The position numbers were made by a program, and so were the translations under genes. 64,000 nucleotides of DNA from Paenibacillaceae bacterium GAS479 (GTDB taxonomy: Bacteria; Bacillota; Bacilli; Paenibacillales; Paenibacillaceae): the NCBI GenBank assembly GCA_900105225.1, contig LT629764.1, forward strand, positions 2,683,501-2,747,500. Reading direction: 5' to 3'. The notes under the pieces were generated by a model. It was not told the origin of the DNA. It saw nothing but the letters and a program-made list of their open reading frames with translations, and did no database searches. Shown here piece by piece: positions 52,847 to 61,278 of this stretch (the first letter of the stretch is position 1; each line of letters begins with the position of its first letter).

Positions 52847-54772
52847 CATGCGGTTGTACAAAGTCGCGCGGGAGATTCCGAGCTGCTTGGCAACCGCTTT
52901 TTTGTTGCCGCGCTCGGCTTCCAATAGTCGCCGAATCTGCTCCCGCTCCAAGTTCTCCGCTCCGGCGCGGAAGCGGTAACTTGCTGCGGAATGGGGCGTC
53001 GCTGCCCCATTCTTCCAGATGAGTTCCTCCGGCGTGGCAGAGCCAGGGGAGCCTGTACTTGGGCGAGCATCAGCAGCAGACTCAGACGCAATACTCGAAC
53101 CTGCCGCAATGGCCGATCCCGCCAAACCACCAAAGATATTTGCGCTACTCGAACCCGCCGCAATGGCCGAGCTATTCGCACCGCCCACATCACTCGCGTC
53201 AGCTGACTCTTGCAGCAGTCTCGGCGGCAAATAGTCCGCGCGGATGACTCCATCCGCAGCCAACAGGACAAGCCGTTCGGCCGCATTGCGCAGCTCTCGG
53301 ATGTTGCCAGGCCAGTCGTAGGCAGCCATACGCAGCACGATTTCATGTGGACATGCCTCCAGGAATCGGCCATAAACAACCGCAAATTCACTCAAAAAGA
53401 GGGGCAGCAGTTCATAAATATCCCCTTTGCGTTCGCGCAGAGGCGGAATGTCCAGCGTGACAACGCTCAATCGGTAGTAGAGATCCTCGCGGAAGCGGGC
53501 GGTGGCGATCATATCGAGCAAGTTCCGATTCGTTGCCGCCAGAATTCGGCAGTCGGCTTTGCGGAGGGTGGAGCCGCCTACGGCGTAATAGCTTTTTTCC
53601 TGCAGCACACGCAGTAACTTCACCTGGAGCTCAAGCGGCATTTCACCAATCTCATCGAGAAAAAGCGTGCCGCCTGCCGCAAGATCGATTTTGCCCTTGC
53701 GTCCTCGGGGATCTGCTCCAGAGAAAGCTCCTTTCTCATAGCCGAAAAGCTCACTCTCAAACAGCGTAGGCGAGATCGCTCCACAGTTGATGGCGATGAA
53801 AGGCGCTTCCGGACCAGCCCCGGCATCATGGATGGCGCGGGCGTACAGCTCTTTGCCAACGCCGCTCTCGCCGAGGATAAGCACCTGAGCTTTGGCAGCG
53901 CTGAGCTTGCGTGCTGTTTCGACCGAGGCTCGAACGGCGGTGCTCGTGCCTTTGATCGTCGCGAACGGATCGGTCGTCGGACTAAGCTTTGCGACCTCTC
54001 GTTCTAGATGCTGCATTTTGGCTGTCATGCGGAACAACTGCTGGTTCATACGAATTTGCGAGGTGATATCGAGCTCAGCCGCGACCGCGCCGATCCGCTC
54101 ACCGTCCAGCTCCACCGGCCGGGCGTTGATGACGGCGTGCATATCCGGACGGGGCTGATGCTGGGCTCCACGCAGCACCTCTCCTGTCGCCAGCGTGCGC
54201 AGCACCTGAAGCCGCTCCTTTTGGAAAAAATCATCTGCCGGACGGCCCATAATTTCCTCGCGGCGGATGCCAAACATGCGCTCCGCGTCGCTCGTCCAGG
54301 CGATGACCTCGCTTTCCGCATTAATGACTGTAATCGCGCTGTCCGTCGTCTCCAGTGTCGTCTCAAAGCCAGCCCGCAGTCGGCGAAATGCCTGTTGCAG
54401 CTGGGCTGCTGCGGCAGGCAGGCTTAGGCAGCCGGTTGGCTGGCCGTTTTCATCCAGCAGCAGCGCCCAAGGACAGCCTGGCGGCAACTCTGGCAGCTCG
54501 TCCAAGCGGAGCCCCGCTGGCAGAGCTGCCGCTGGCACAATGCGGGTGGCATCTACTGCGCCCGGCGGTAGCCAGCCCCAACGATTCGTCTCCAACTGAA
54601 TGAAGATGGGCGGCTGGCTGTCGGTGGAATGATTGTCAGTTGGATGGTTGTCAGAGGGAAGTTTATCGGCAGCATTTAACGCATGGGCGGGACGGTATGT
54701 GACTTGCTCGGCAGTCCAGATTTCATAGTCATCCCATTTTATTTGGTACAGAAGGGGTAACTGCAGCTTCAT
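52823..54772 (-). CDS. Sigma-54-dependent activator (RocR-like enhancer-binding protein)
   Basis: 649 residues from ATG 54772 (GGGAGG 5 nt upstream). An N-terminal ~140-residue sensory part is followed by a PAS domain ([32 protein letters not shown]), an AAA+ domain with Walker A GESGVGKE, the sigma-54 contact loop GAFSGA (usual form GAFTGA), Walker [14 protein letters not shown] and [10 protein letters not shown], a 45-residue Ala/Ser/Gly-rich linker, and a Fis-type HTH ([23 protein letters not shown]). It should activate sigma-54 promoters; the two at 56313 and 56381 for proline catabolism are the obvious targets (inference). Confidence 0.92.
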   Translation of the reverse strand: MKLQLPLLYQIKWDDYEIWTAEQVTYRPAHALNAADKLPSDNHPTDNHSTDSQPPIFIQLETNRWGWLPPGAVDATRIVPAAALPAGLRLDELPELPPGCPWALLLDENGQPTGCLSLPAAAAQLQQAFRRLRAGFETTLETTDSAITVINAESEVIAWTSDAERMFGIRREEIMGRPADDFFQKERLQVLRTLATGEVLRGAQHQPRPDMHAVINARPVELDGERIGAVAAELDITSQIRMNQQLFRMTAKMQHLEREVAKLSPTTDPFATIKGTSTAVRASVETARKLSAAKAQVLILGESGVGKELYARAIHDAGAGPEAPFIAINCGAISPTLFESELFGYEKGAFSGADPRGRKGKIDLAAGGTLFLDEIGEMPLELQVKLLRVLQEKSYYAVGGSTLRKADCRILAATNRNLLDMIATARFREDLYYRLSVVTLDIPPLRERKGDIYELLPLFLSEFAVVYGRFLEACPHEIVLRMAAYDWPGNIRELRNAAERLVLLAADGVIRADYLPPRLLQESADASDVGGANSSAIAAGSSSANIFGGLAGSAIAAGSSIASESAADARPSTGSPGSATPEELIWKNGAATPHSAASYRFRAGAENLEREQIRRLLEAERGNKKAVAKQLGISRATLYNRMKKLGMPL

Positions 54773-54837
54773 TGGTACCTCCCTGACTATGCAGGCCACA
54801 GCTCTTTTGGGCTCGGTCTGGCGGAATATGGATCATA

Positions 54838-54897
54838 TGTCTAATAAGTGTAAAGCAGGTTAGACAGAAGTGTCTAATACTATTTACACATTAGACA
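54838..54897. promoter_or_regulatory. Array of four TGTCTAA/TTAGACA heptamers upstream of the activator gene
   Basis: Exact copies at 54838 (TGTCTAA), 54860 (TTAGACA), 54871 (TGTCTAA) and 54891 (TTAGACA). The middle pair makes TTAGACA-4-TGTCTAA and the outer pairs are inverted at 15 and 13 nt. They lie 65-125 nt upstream of the activator's ATG and overlap likely -35/-10 sequence (TTTACA). The same heptamer is not seen in the ProDH/P5CDH divergent region, so a different or autoregulatory protein is implied. Confidence 0.6.
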
Positions 54898-55325
54898 TAA
54901 TGATGATGCCATGGGACGGGTGATTCCAGTAGTAGATGATAAAACTCGGGGATAGTTAATAAAATTACAACAGGTGAAAAACACGACGGTAGTTACTAGA
55001 GCCATAGTAACAGATACACCATGGCAGACTTCCAGTCAGGACTGCATGCATCGCGGAAAGCATGAGGCATCAAAGCAAAAACAGCCAGCGCCGTCTTTGC
55101 TAAGCGTCAACAGCACGCTGCGCAATTTCGGTACCGACCGTTTCATTTTTGCCTCAAGAGGCTAGCCAATTCTCCTTTGAAAGCTTTAGTCTTGCTGCCT
55201 CGTGGCGGTCTGCCGTCGTGTCATCCAGAAGCCTTACGGCTCTGCATATCTGACTGTCTCATGGCTGTATTTCCTCGACATCCACAGACACCGCGGCTTT
55301 TCCTCACTGTCTCGGCTAATCTGAC
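54898..55325. other. Gap between activator and proline dehydrogenase genes
   Basis: About 430 nt without a supported gene. It has GTTACT-8 nt-AGTAAC at about 54990-55009 and no convincing terminator. A 63-codon plus-strand frame here lacks a ribosome site. Confidence 0.4.
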
Positions 55326-56249
55326 TCAACGGAACATATTTTGAAGAACCATCATCAGGTTGGCCGGTTTTTCCGCAAGGCGGCGGGTGTAGTAAGGGTA
55401 CCACATCTTGCCGTACGGCACGTAGCAGCGGACCCGGTAACCGTCTGCGGCCAGCTTGGCTTGCTCGTTCATACGCAGTCCGTACAGCATCTGGAATTCG
55501 AACTTCTCCGGCGAAATTCGGTTTGCTGCCGCGTATTCTTTTACCCAGCGGATAATTGTATCGTCATGTGAAGCAATCGCCGTATAAATGCCCTGATCCA
55601 GGTGCATGCGGATGATGGCCTTGAAATTGTCGATAACCTCGGATTTTTTCTGGAAGGCAACCTCAGCCGGTTCTTTGTAAGCACCTTTGACCAGACGCAG
55701 GTTGACTCCGCTTGCAATCAGATCCTCCACATCAGCGCGGGTGCGATGCAGATAGGCCTGAATGACCGTGCCGACATTCGTCAGTCCTTCGCGATGCAGC
55801 TGTTTTACCATATCAATCGTAGCTTGCGTAAAAGGGGTATCTTCCATATCGATGCGTACAAAGTTATTTGCCGCCGATGCTTCGCGCACAACGGCGCGGA
55901 TATTTGTGTAGCAGGCTTTAGCATCCAGTGCCAGCCCCATCTGAGTCGGCTTGAGCGACACATTGGCGTTCACGCCCGCCGCTGCGATGCCACGTACGAG
56001 CCGAATATATTCCTCGCGATAGCCGGAAGCCTCGGACAGCGCCTTGATGCCTTCGCCGAGATGATCCAGTGTGACCATGATATTCTTACGGTTCAACTCA
56101 CGGATGACATCCAGCGCAGGCTGAAGCTCCTGGCTGGCAATGAATTTGGCGGCCAGCTTGCCGCCGTATTTGAGGGTGAGCTTCTCTACAAGCGAGTTGC
56201 CTGAGATGGTGAGAAGCGTCTTGCGGTACAGCTCAGATCCGATGTCCAT
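55326..56249 (-). CDS. Proline dehydrogenase (monofunctional, FAD)
   Basis: 307 residues from ATG 56249, with AAGGG 9 nt upstream, the only start lying after the sigma-54 promoter. PRODH barrel: VTLDHLGEGIK, NVSLKPTQMGLA, VRIDMEDTPFTQATI, LRLVKGAYKEPAE, and YGLRMNEQAKLA...VRCYVPYGKMWYPYYTRRLAEKP, the substrate-binding YxxRRxxE end. It oxidises proline to P5C and passes electrons to the chain. Divergent from P5C dehydrogenase, which takes the next step. Like B. subtilis PutB/FadM. Confidence 0.95.
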   Translation of the reverse strand: MDIGSELYRKTLLTISGNSLVEKLTLKYGGKLAAKFIASQELQPALDVIRELNRKNIMVTLDHLGEGIKALSEASGYREEYIRLVRGIAAAGVNANVSLKPTQMGLALDAKACYTNIRAVVREASAANNFVRIDMEDTPFTQATIDMVKQLHREGLTNVGTVIQAYLHRTRADVEDLIASGVNLRLVKGAYKEPAEVAFQKKSEVIDNFKAIIRMHLDQGIYTAIASHDDTIIRWVKEYAAANRISPEKFEFQMLYGLRMNEQAKLAADGYRVRCYVPYGKMWYPYYTRRLAEKPANLMMVLQNMFR

Positions 56250-56312
56250 GTCGATCCCTTCCCCTTTTGCGGTATGAATGGCGGTTTTCTGCATAATCGT
56301 AGGAAATACGTA

Positions 56313-56327
56313 GCAATTTTCGTGCCA
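56313..56327 (-). promoter_or_regulatory. Sigma-54 (-24/-12) promoter of the proline dehydrogenase gene
   Basis: Minus-strand TGGCACG-AAAA-TTGC, a perfect match to the sigma-54 consensus TGGCACGNNNNTTGC, with the GG and GC elements at the correct spacing. Transcription would start about 12 nt further on, near 56300, which leaves a 50-nt leader. Confidence 0.9.
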
Positions 56328-56337
56328 ACTGTGTAGG

Positions 56338-56358
56338 TTATTGCAACTGGCAAAATAA
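56338..56358. promoter_or_regulatory. Possible activator site between the two sigma-54 promoters
   Basis: Imperfect dyad TTATTGC-AACTG-GCAAAATAA midway between the promoters. The location suits an upstream activating sequence shared by both genes, but only the TGC/GCA core is well paired. Confidence 0.35.
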
Positions 56359-56380
56359 TTCCCGCGCTCCCCAATCATGT

Positions 56381-56395
56381 TGGCATGATTCTTGC
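56381..56395 (+). promoter_or_regulatory. Sigma-54 (-24/-12) promoter of the P5C dehydrogenase gene
   Basis: TGGCATG-ATTC-TTGC, one mismatch from the sigma-54 consensus with exact GG/GC spacing. The start site would be near 56407, 55 nt before the ATG. Confidence 0.9.
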
Positions 56396-56462
56396 TTTAC
56401 TATATGAGCGAAGAGCCCCGGGATGCTGCAGGGGACGAATGAGATTCCGAGGAGGATGTACG

Positions 56463-58010
56463 ATGAGAATGGAATTTGCCAACGAGCCGTTTACGGATTT
56501 CACAAAAGAGCAGGAAAGCGCCGCCTACGACGCCGCGCTGGGGGCTGTTAAAGAGCAACTGGGCCGGACTTATCCGCTTGTCATCGGCGGCAAGGCTATC
56601 GAGACTGGTCGCATGCTGGAATCCATCAACCCGGCGGACAAAGGCCAGGTCATCGGCATCGTGCATCAGGCCGACAAGGAACTGGCGGATCAGGCGATCC
56701 GCACCGCTTACGACACATTCCTCACCTGGCGCCATACTAGCGCAAAAGAACGTGCCAGCCACCTGTTCAAAGCTTCCGCAATTATGCGCCGCCGCAAGCA
56801 TGAATTCTCGGCCTGGCTCACTTTTGAATCCGGCAAAAATCGTGCCGAAGCCGATGCCGATACTGCTGAAGCGATCGATTTCATGGAATTTTATGCTCGC
56901 GAAATGCTCCGTCTCAGCGAGCCTCAGCCGCTCACTCGCCTGCCGGAGGAAGACAATGAGCTGTACTATATTCCGCTCGGAGTTGGCATCGTCATCCCGC
57001 CTTGGAACTTCCCGCTTGCGATTATGGCTGGCATGACAACAGCTGCGCTCGTCTCCGGCAACACGGTTGTTCTGAAGCCGGCCAGCCCGACAGCTGTCAT
57101 CGCGGCTAAATTTGTGGAGCTGCTGGAGGAAGCTGGCGTTCCTGCTGGCGTTGTGAACTTCCTGCCGGGCCCAGGCGGCGAGGTTGGCGATTTCCTCGTT
57201 GAGCATCCGCTGACCCGCTTTATCAGCTTTACCGGCTCTCGCGACGTAGGCCTGCGCATCAATGAGCGTGCTGCCAAAACAGCGCCAGGGCAGAAGTGGA
57301 TCAAGCGCGTCATCGCCGAAATGGGCGGCAAAGACTGCATCGTTGTCGATTCCGACGCTGATCTGGAGCTGGCAGCGGATGCGATTACAGCTTCGGCCTT
57401 CGGCTTTTCCGGCCAGAAATGCTCCGCCTGCTCACGTGCTATCATTCACGTTGATGTGTATGACGAGGTGCTGGAGAAAGTTGTTGAGCGCACGGCTAAG
57501 CTGAAGCTCGGAAACCCGACTGAGCGCGGCACGAGCCTCGGTCCGGTCGTGGACGAGAAGGCGTATGCGAAAATTCTCGAATATATCGAAATCGGCAAAA
57601 GCGAAGGCCGTCTCGTGCATGGCGGTGGTATCGGCGACGAGCGCGGTTTCTATATTGAACCGACTATTTTTGCGGATGTAGACGCTAAAGCGCGCATTTC
57701 TCAGGAAGAGATCTTTGGTCCGGTTGTCGCATTCACTAAAGCATCCTCCTTCGAAGAAGCGCTCGAATTCGCTAACAACACGGATTACGGTCTGACCGGA
57801 GCGGTCATCTCGCGCAACCGCGCTCATCTGGAGCAGGCGCGCCGCGAGTTCTTCGCAGGCAATCTGTACTTGAACCGCAAGTGCACCGGCGCACTTGTAG
57901 GCGTGCATCCATTCGGAGGTTTCAATATGTCCGGCACGGATTCCAAGGCAGGCGGCCGCGATTATTTGTTGCTGTTCACCCAGGGGAAGCTCGTTTCGGA
58001 AAAAATGTAG
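56463..58010 (+). CDS. rocA: 1-pyrroline-5-carboxylate dehydrogenase
   Basis: 515 residues, the length of B. subtilis RocA. Aldehyde dehydrogenase fold: [22 protein letters not shown] at the start, NAD site [21 protein letters not shown], Glu in [15 protein letters not shown], catalytic Cys in [15 protein letters not shown], and a substrate anchor [28 protein letters not shown]. It oxidises glutamate semialdehyde to glutamate with NAD+. GGAGGATG precedes the ATG. The sigma-54 gene follows after 59 nt with no hairpin between them. Confidence 0.97.
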   Translation: MRMEFANEPFTDFTKEQESAAYDAALGAVKEQLGRTYPLVIGGKAIETGRMLESINPADKGQVIGIVHQADKELADQAIRTAYDTFLTWRHTSAKERASHLFKASAIMRRRKHEFSAWLTFESGKNRAEADADTAEAIDFMEFYAREMLRLSEPQPLTRLPEEDNELYYIPLGVGIVIPPWNFPLAIMAGMTTAALVSGNTVVLKPASPTAVIAAKFVELLEEAGVPAGVVNFLPGPGGEVGDFLVEHPLTRFISFTGSRDVGLRINERAAKTAPGQKWIKRVIAEMGGKDCIVVDSDADLELAADAITASAFGFSGQKCSACSRAIIHVDVYDEVLEKVVERTAKLKLGNPTERGTSLGPVVDEKAYAKILEYIEIGKSEGRLVHGGGIGDERGFYIEPTIFADVDAKARISQEEIFGPVVAFTKASSFEEALEFANNTDYGLTGAVISRNRAHLEQARREFFAGNLYLNRKCTGALVGVHPFGGFNMSGTDSKAGGRDYLLLFTQGKLVSEKM

Positions 58011-58012
58011 CA

Positions 58013-58040
58013 TTCAAGTGGCCTATGGAAGCGCTATAAT
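58013..58040 (+). promoter_or_regulatory. Predicted sigma-A promoter of the sigma-54 gene
   Basis: TTCAAG and a consensus TATAAT separated by 16 nt, 30 nt before the ATG. It gives basal expression in addition to read-through from rocA. Confidence 0.6.
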
Positions 58041-58069
58041 GGGAGTAAAGCTCAGAGGAGGCCGCCGCG

Positions 58070-59554
58070 ATGAATGTACCCGCCCTTCAGCAGCATGGAC
58101 TGCTCCGCCAGGAGCAGCACCAGCGTTTGGCGCTGACGCAGGAGATGCGCCAGTCATTGGCGCTGCTTTCGATGCCAGCGATAGAGCTGGATCGCTGCGT
58201 GCGGGAGCTCGCTGCGGACAATCCGCTGCTGGAATACCGCGAGGCTCCTGCGCTTCGCGGTCTGAGCGGGCGGCGCTCCGCAAGCGCGTGGAATGCCGCC
58301 GATCCACTGGATCGTGCGCCTGCCGGGCCGCAGACGCTGGAGGCTGAGCTGCTTGGCCAGCTGCGTCTACTGGGACCGCCAGCTCCGCTGCGGCGGGCGG
58401 CCGGCTACCTCGCCGGCAACCTCGACGAAAGCGGCTATCTGGCGCTTTCGCTTGAAGAGGCAGCGCAGCAGCTCGGCATTACAGCCGAACTGGCGGCGGA
58501 GGCGCTGCGGCTGCTGCAGTCGCTGCAGCCAGCGGGTATCGGCGCGCGGAGCTTGCGCGAATGCCTGCTGCTGCAGCTTGATCGCGGGCCGCGGTCTGCT
58601 TCCGGCGCTCGAGAACAGCGCGAATGCTTGCCGCAGCAGCTTGATCGCGATCCGCAGCCTGCTCCCGGTGTGCGAGAGCAGCGCGAATGTCAGCCGCAGC
58701 AGTTGGATCACGAGCTGCAGCTTGCTTCCGGCGCGCGGGAGCTGGCCGACCGCTGGCTGCCGCAGCTCGCTGAACGCAAATGGGATGAGATTTCTGAAGG
58801 TACGGGGATGAGCCGTGACGAGGTGGAGGCAGCTCGGCTGCATTTGCGTGGCCTTGATCCGCGACCCGGGCTGCGACTATCGAGTGCACGAACGGAATCT
58901 ATCATCGCGGATGCGAGAGTTGGCCTGACGGCGGATTCGGAGCTCAGTGTAGAGCTCAATACTGCATGGGAGCCGCGGCTGTCACTGGCTGGGAGCGACG
59001 GTTTTTTGGCTGGAGTTCGCAGGGAGCATGAGGCGTACGCTTACATCGAAGGCTACCGCAGCTCCGCTCGCAGCTTGCTGAACAGCCTTGCCACGCGCAG
59101 ACAGACACTGCGGAAGGTCGTCGAGGCCATCTTCATCGAGCAGCAAGCGTTTCTGCAGGTTGGCTGGTCCGGTCTGCGGCCGCTCACGATGGCGAACGTC
59201 GCTCTTGTTCTAGGTGTACATGAGTCGACGGTCAGTCGGGCAGTAGCGGATAAATATGTGCGGACTCCGCATGGAGTGTTCAGTTTGAAAGCTTTTTTCA
59301 GCGCGACTCTTGGTCGTGGTGGTTCGGAAGAGGTGTCGGCGGTAGCGGCTCGGCAGCGATTGGCTGCCTTAATCGCAGCGGAAAGCAGAAGCCGACCGTT
59401 GTCGGATCAGCAACTGGCAAAAATGTTGTCGGAGGAAGGTGTCCCGCTCTCCCGCCGCACCGTCGCGAAGTACCGGGATGAGCTGCGCATCCCTTGCTCC
59501 ACGGCTCGCAGGGATGCTGACGCAAGGGTCCATGCTGGGTCGCTCCAAGGCTGA
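58070..59554 (+). CDS. sigL: RNA polymerase sigma-54 factor with internal repeat insertion
   Basis: 494 residues against ~435 for B. subtilis SigL. Region I is Gln/Leu-rich (QQHGLLRQEQHQRLALTQEMRQSLALLSMP), the core-binding domain follows, then the HTH (MANVALVLGVHESTVSRAVADKY) and the RpoN box SRRTVAKYRDEL with the -24 contact helix, so it should be functional. The extra length is mostly at residues 163-225, three 21-residue repeats starting RECL/RECQ (58556-58744). It transcribes promoters such as those at 56313 and 56381 with the activator at 52823. Confidence 0.93.
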   Translation: MNVPALQQHGLLRQEQHQRLALTQEMRQSLALLSMPAIELDRCVRELAADNPLLEYREAPALRGLSGRRSASAWNAADPLDRAPAGPQTLEAELLGQLRLLGPPAPLRRAAGYLAGNLDESGYLALSLEEAAQQLGITAELAAEALRLLQSLQPAGIGARSLRECLLLQLDRGPRSASGAREQRECLPQQLDRDPQPAPGVREQRECQPQQLDHELQLASGARELADRWLPQLAERKWDEISEGTGMSRDEVEAARLHLRGLDPRPGLRLSSARTESIIADARVGLTADSELSVELNTAWEPRLSLAGSDGFLAGVRREHEAYAYIEGYRSSARSLLNSLATRRQTLRKVVEAIFIEQQAFLQVGWSGLRPLTMANVALVLGVHESTVSRAVADKYVRTPHGVFSLKAFFSATLGRGGSEEVSAVAARQRLAALIAAESRSRPLSDQQLAKMLSEEGVPLSRRTVAKYRDELRIPCSTARRDADARVHAGSLQG

Positions 59555-59598
59555 TCTGCTTTGTTCCCGCCATCATTTTATAAAGCATTATTAATGAG

Positions 59599-59654
59599 AC
59601 CGTTCTTTCGTAATGCGGAGGTATACTACTCTGCTTACGAAAGAACGGTTTTTT
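59599..59654 (+). terminator. Terminator of the sigma-54 gene
   Basis: ACCGTTCTTTCGTAA ... TTACGAAAGAACGGT, perfect 15-bp stem followed by TTTTT. Confidence 0.92.
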
Positions 59655-59696
59655 GTGCTACCTGGACGCAGCCGGGAAGGCGTCTAAGTCCGCCTC

Positions 59697-60022
59697 AAGT
59701 AGTCCAAGTTACTTGAGCGCGCCGGAATTGGCTCCGACGATCAAAGCAAGTAGTCCAAGCTACTTGAGTGCGCCGGAATTGGCCCCGACGAGCGAAGCAA
59801 GTAGTTCAAGTTACTTGAATGCGCCGGAAGTGGTCTGAACGGCCAAAGCAAGTAGTCCAAGTTACTTGAGTGCGCCGGAAGTGGTCCGAACGGCCAAAGC
59901 AAGTAGTCCAAGTTACTTGAGTGCGCCGGAAGTGGCTCCGACGGCCAAAGCAAGTAGTCCAAGTTACTTGAGTGCGCCGGAAGTGGCTCCGACGATCAAA
60001 GCAAGTAGTCCAAGCTACTTGA
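59697..60022. repeat. 51-bp tandem repeat, about 6.4 copies
   Basis: Units start at 59697, 59748, 59799, 59850, 59901, 59952 and a partial at 60003, with no length variation. Each unit holds a hairpin CAAGTA-gtccaagt-TACTTG. As 51 is divisible by three, one frame encodes 17-residue repeats of the type SSPSYLSAPEVAPTAKA from a TTG at 59653 (no ribosome site) to 60084, but a CGA-to-TGA change in copy 3 breaks it. Either a decayed repeat protein or a non-coding array. A TAAGGCC/GGCCTTA terminator-like hairpin at 60089-60127 follows. Confidence 0.85.
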
Positions 60023-60127
60023 ACCCAGTCCTGGCTGCTACAGCTCAAGAAGGAACTCAGAGACATCAAGATCTAGAATGTTGATAGTAAGGCCGAGCGT
60101 TCAACCAGGCGTTTTGGCCTTATTCTT

Positions 60128-60754
60128 TTAGACTTTACAGATCTCTTTAACGGCGCTGGGCAGTGGACTAGAGATCCGGAAGAGCAATGCTTGGCCAGTG
60201 GTTCTTCTATCGCGCCAATCCTATCAGGAGTTGAAAATCGTTGCGGCAGAATGGGCACCAGCAGCTTTTTTGCCAGATTGCCGAAGGAAGCCATCAAGGT
60301 GAGTGTTATTCTGGAACAGGGCATATCGTAGATAGGATTTTTACTGAGAGGATCCCACGTTTCTACCTCGTGTTCTTATCTTCACTCGCAAAAAATCTCC
60401 ATTGATTTAAAACTCCTTGAAACTACTATTCGTTCCTCAAGTAAAAATAGTAAATATAATCATAATCATCTATATTGCGGGATTTTACCAGCATTCGTTC
60501 AACATCAAAGTATCTTACTATTTAAATATCTTTTTAAGAAGTATTTCTTGAAACAGTCTCGTAATTTTTAGATCATTTAGCAACAAGCCTGTTGGTAACT
60601 TTATAAAGGAAAAAGTCTTTTATTTACAAACGATTTCATATAATTTAAATTAATAGGAACATGTGTTCTTTTTTTAGTTATAAAGATAGAACTCTAATTA
60701 CCATTATAGGTAATACCATACTCAAATTCTTGATTTAAGAAGGGGGTACCTTTT
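60128..60754. other. AT-rich gap upstream of the split sigma module
   Basis: About 630 nt. The first 200 nt are GC-normal but contain only short frames on either strand without ribosome sites; from 60340 on the DNA is very A/T-rich. The sigma module's promoter is presumably near 60620-60720. No RNA gene recognised. Confidence 0.4.
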
Positions 60755-61057
60755 TTGGGAGATACTATTGAGCGTTATAAAAATGAGCTTCAACGAATTG
60801 CATGGCGTATACAATACAAGGCCAGAGTACAACAAAAAAGGGAATGTCCATTAAGATCTGATTTTCATTCCCCTGTTGAAATCACGGATGTTATGGTCAG
60901 TGATTTGTATGTAAAGCAGATCCTTGAGTTGATCCCTACTTCCACTGGACGTAACGTCATTATTGATTTTTATATCCGTGATAAAAGCGAGCGACAAATA
61001 GCAGAGGAGTTAAATATCAGCCAGCAGGCGGTGAGTAAATGGAAGAAAAAACTCTGA
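60755..61057 (+). CDS. Sigma region-4-like protein (SigO/YvrI-like subunit)
   Basis: 100 residues from TTG 60755 (AAGGGGG 8 nt upstream). The C-terminal half is a sigma-4 helix-turn-helix: GRNVIIDFYIRDKSERQIAEELNISQQAVSKWKKKL, in which ERQIAEELNISQQAVSKW is the recognition unit. The N-terminal ~50 residues are basic helix without region 2. Short proteins of this type work with a separate region-2-like partner, as SigO and RsoA do in B. subtilis, where the two together form one sigma factor. The next two genes look like RsoA and YvrJ, which supports this reading. A phage-type regulator is the alternative. Confidence 0.65.
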   Translation: MGDTIERYKNELQRIAWRIQYKARVQQKRECPLRSDFHSPVEITDVMVSDLYVKQILELIPTSTGRNVIIDFYIRDKSERQIAEELNISQQAVSKWKKKL

Positions 61058-61253
61058 AAATGTTATCGGAGAAGATGAGTTTGTAAAATTACTAAAACTA
61101 GCAAAACAAGATGATTCATTTGCTATTCAACGCCTACTACTATTCTTTGAGCAAGATATGCTTCGGCATAGCAGGTATATCAAACTCCCAAGAGAAGATG
61201 CGATGCAAAGTATGAGATTGGGGCTAATTGAGCTCATAAAAAAAAGGAATTAA
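61039..61253 (+). pseudogene. RsoA-like (sigma region-2-like, PF12645-type) gene with one-base frameshift
   Basis: From ATG 61039 the frame stops after 14 codons, but one extra A in the A6 tract at 61046-61051 would join it to an open frame reading GEDEFVKLLKLAKQDDSFAI, then LLLFFEQDMLRHSRYIKLPREDAMQSMRLGLIELIKKRN to the stop at 61253, about 71 residues. That pattern (AKQDD.A...LL..FE.D, YI...REDA.QS.RL.LIELI) fits RsoA and the HTH_16 family. The open frame has no start codon of its own before a late ATG. It may be a true mutation, a sequencing error in a homopolymer, or slippage-dependent expression. It overlaps the sigma-4 gene's end. Confidence 0.6.
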
Positions 61254-61278
61254 AACTTTTGAGAGGAGGTGGACAATT

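Noticed and set aside
54974-55165. 63-codon plus-strand frame between the activator and proline dehydrogenase genes
   Set aside because: No ribosome site, mixed composition, and no recognisable motif.
59697-60022. CRISPR array
   Set aside because: Units are contiguous and almost identical throughout; there are no unique spacers and no cas genes nearby. The same holds for the 93-bp array at 36677-36965.
59741-60069. Minus-strand Leu/Trp-rich repeat proteins in the 51-bp array
   Set aside because: Open frames on minus are a by-product of the 51-nt period; no ribosome site or signal peptide.
60073-60324. 83-codon minus-strand frame
   Set aside because: No ribosome site and no recognisable motif; it overlaps a terminator-like hairpin. 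The plus strand of the same stretch is also uninformative.
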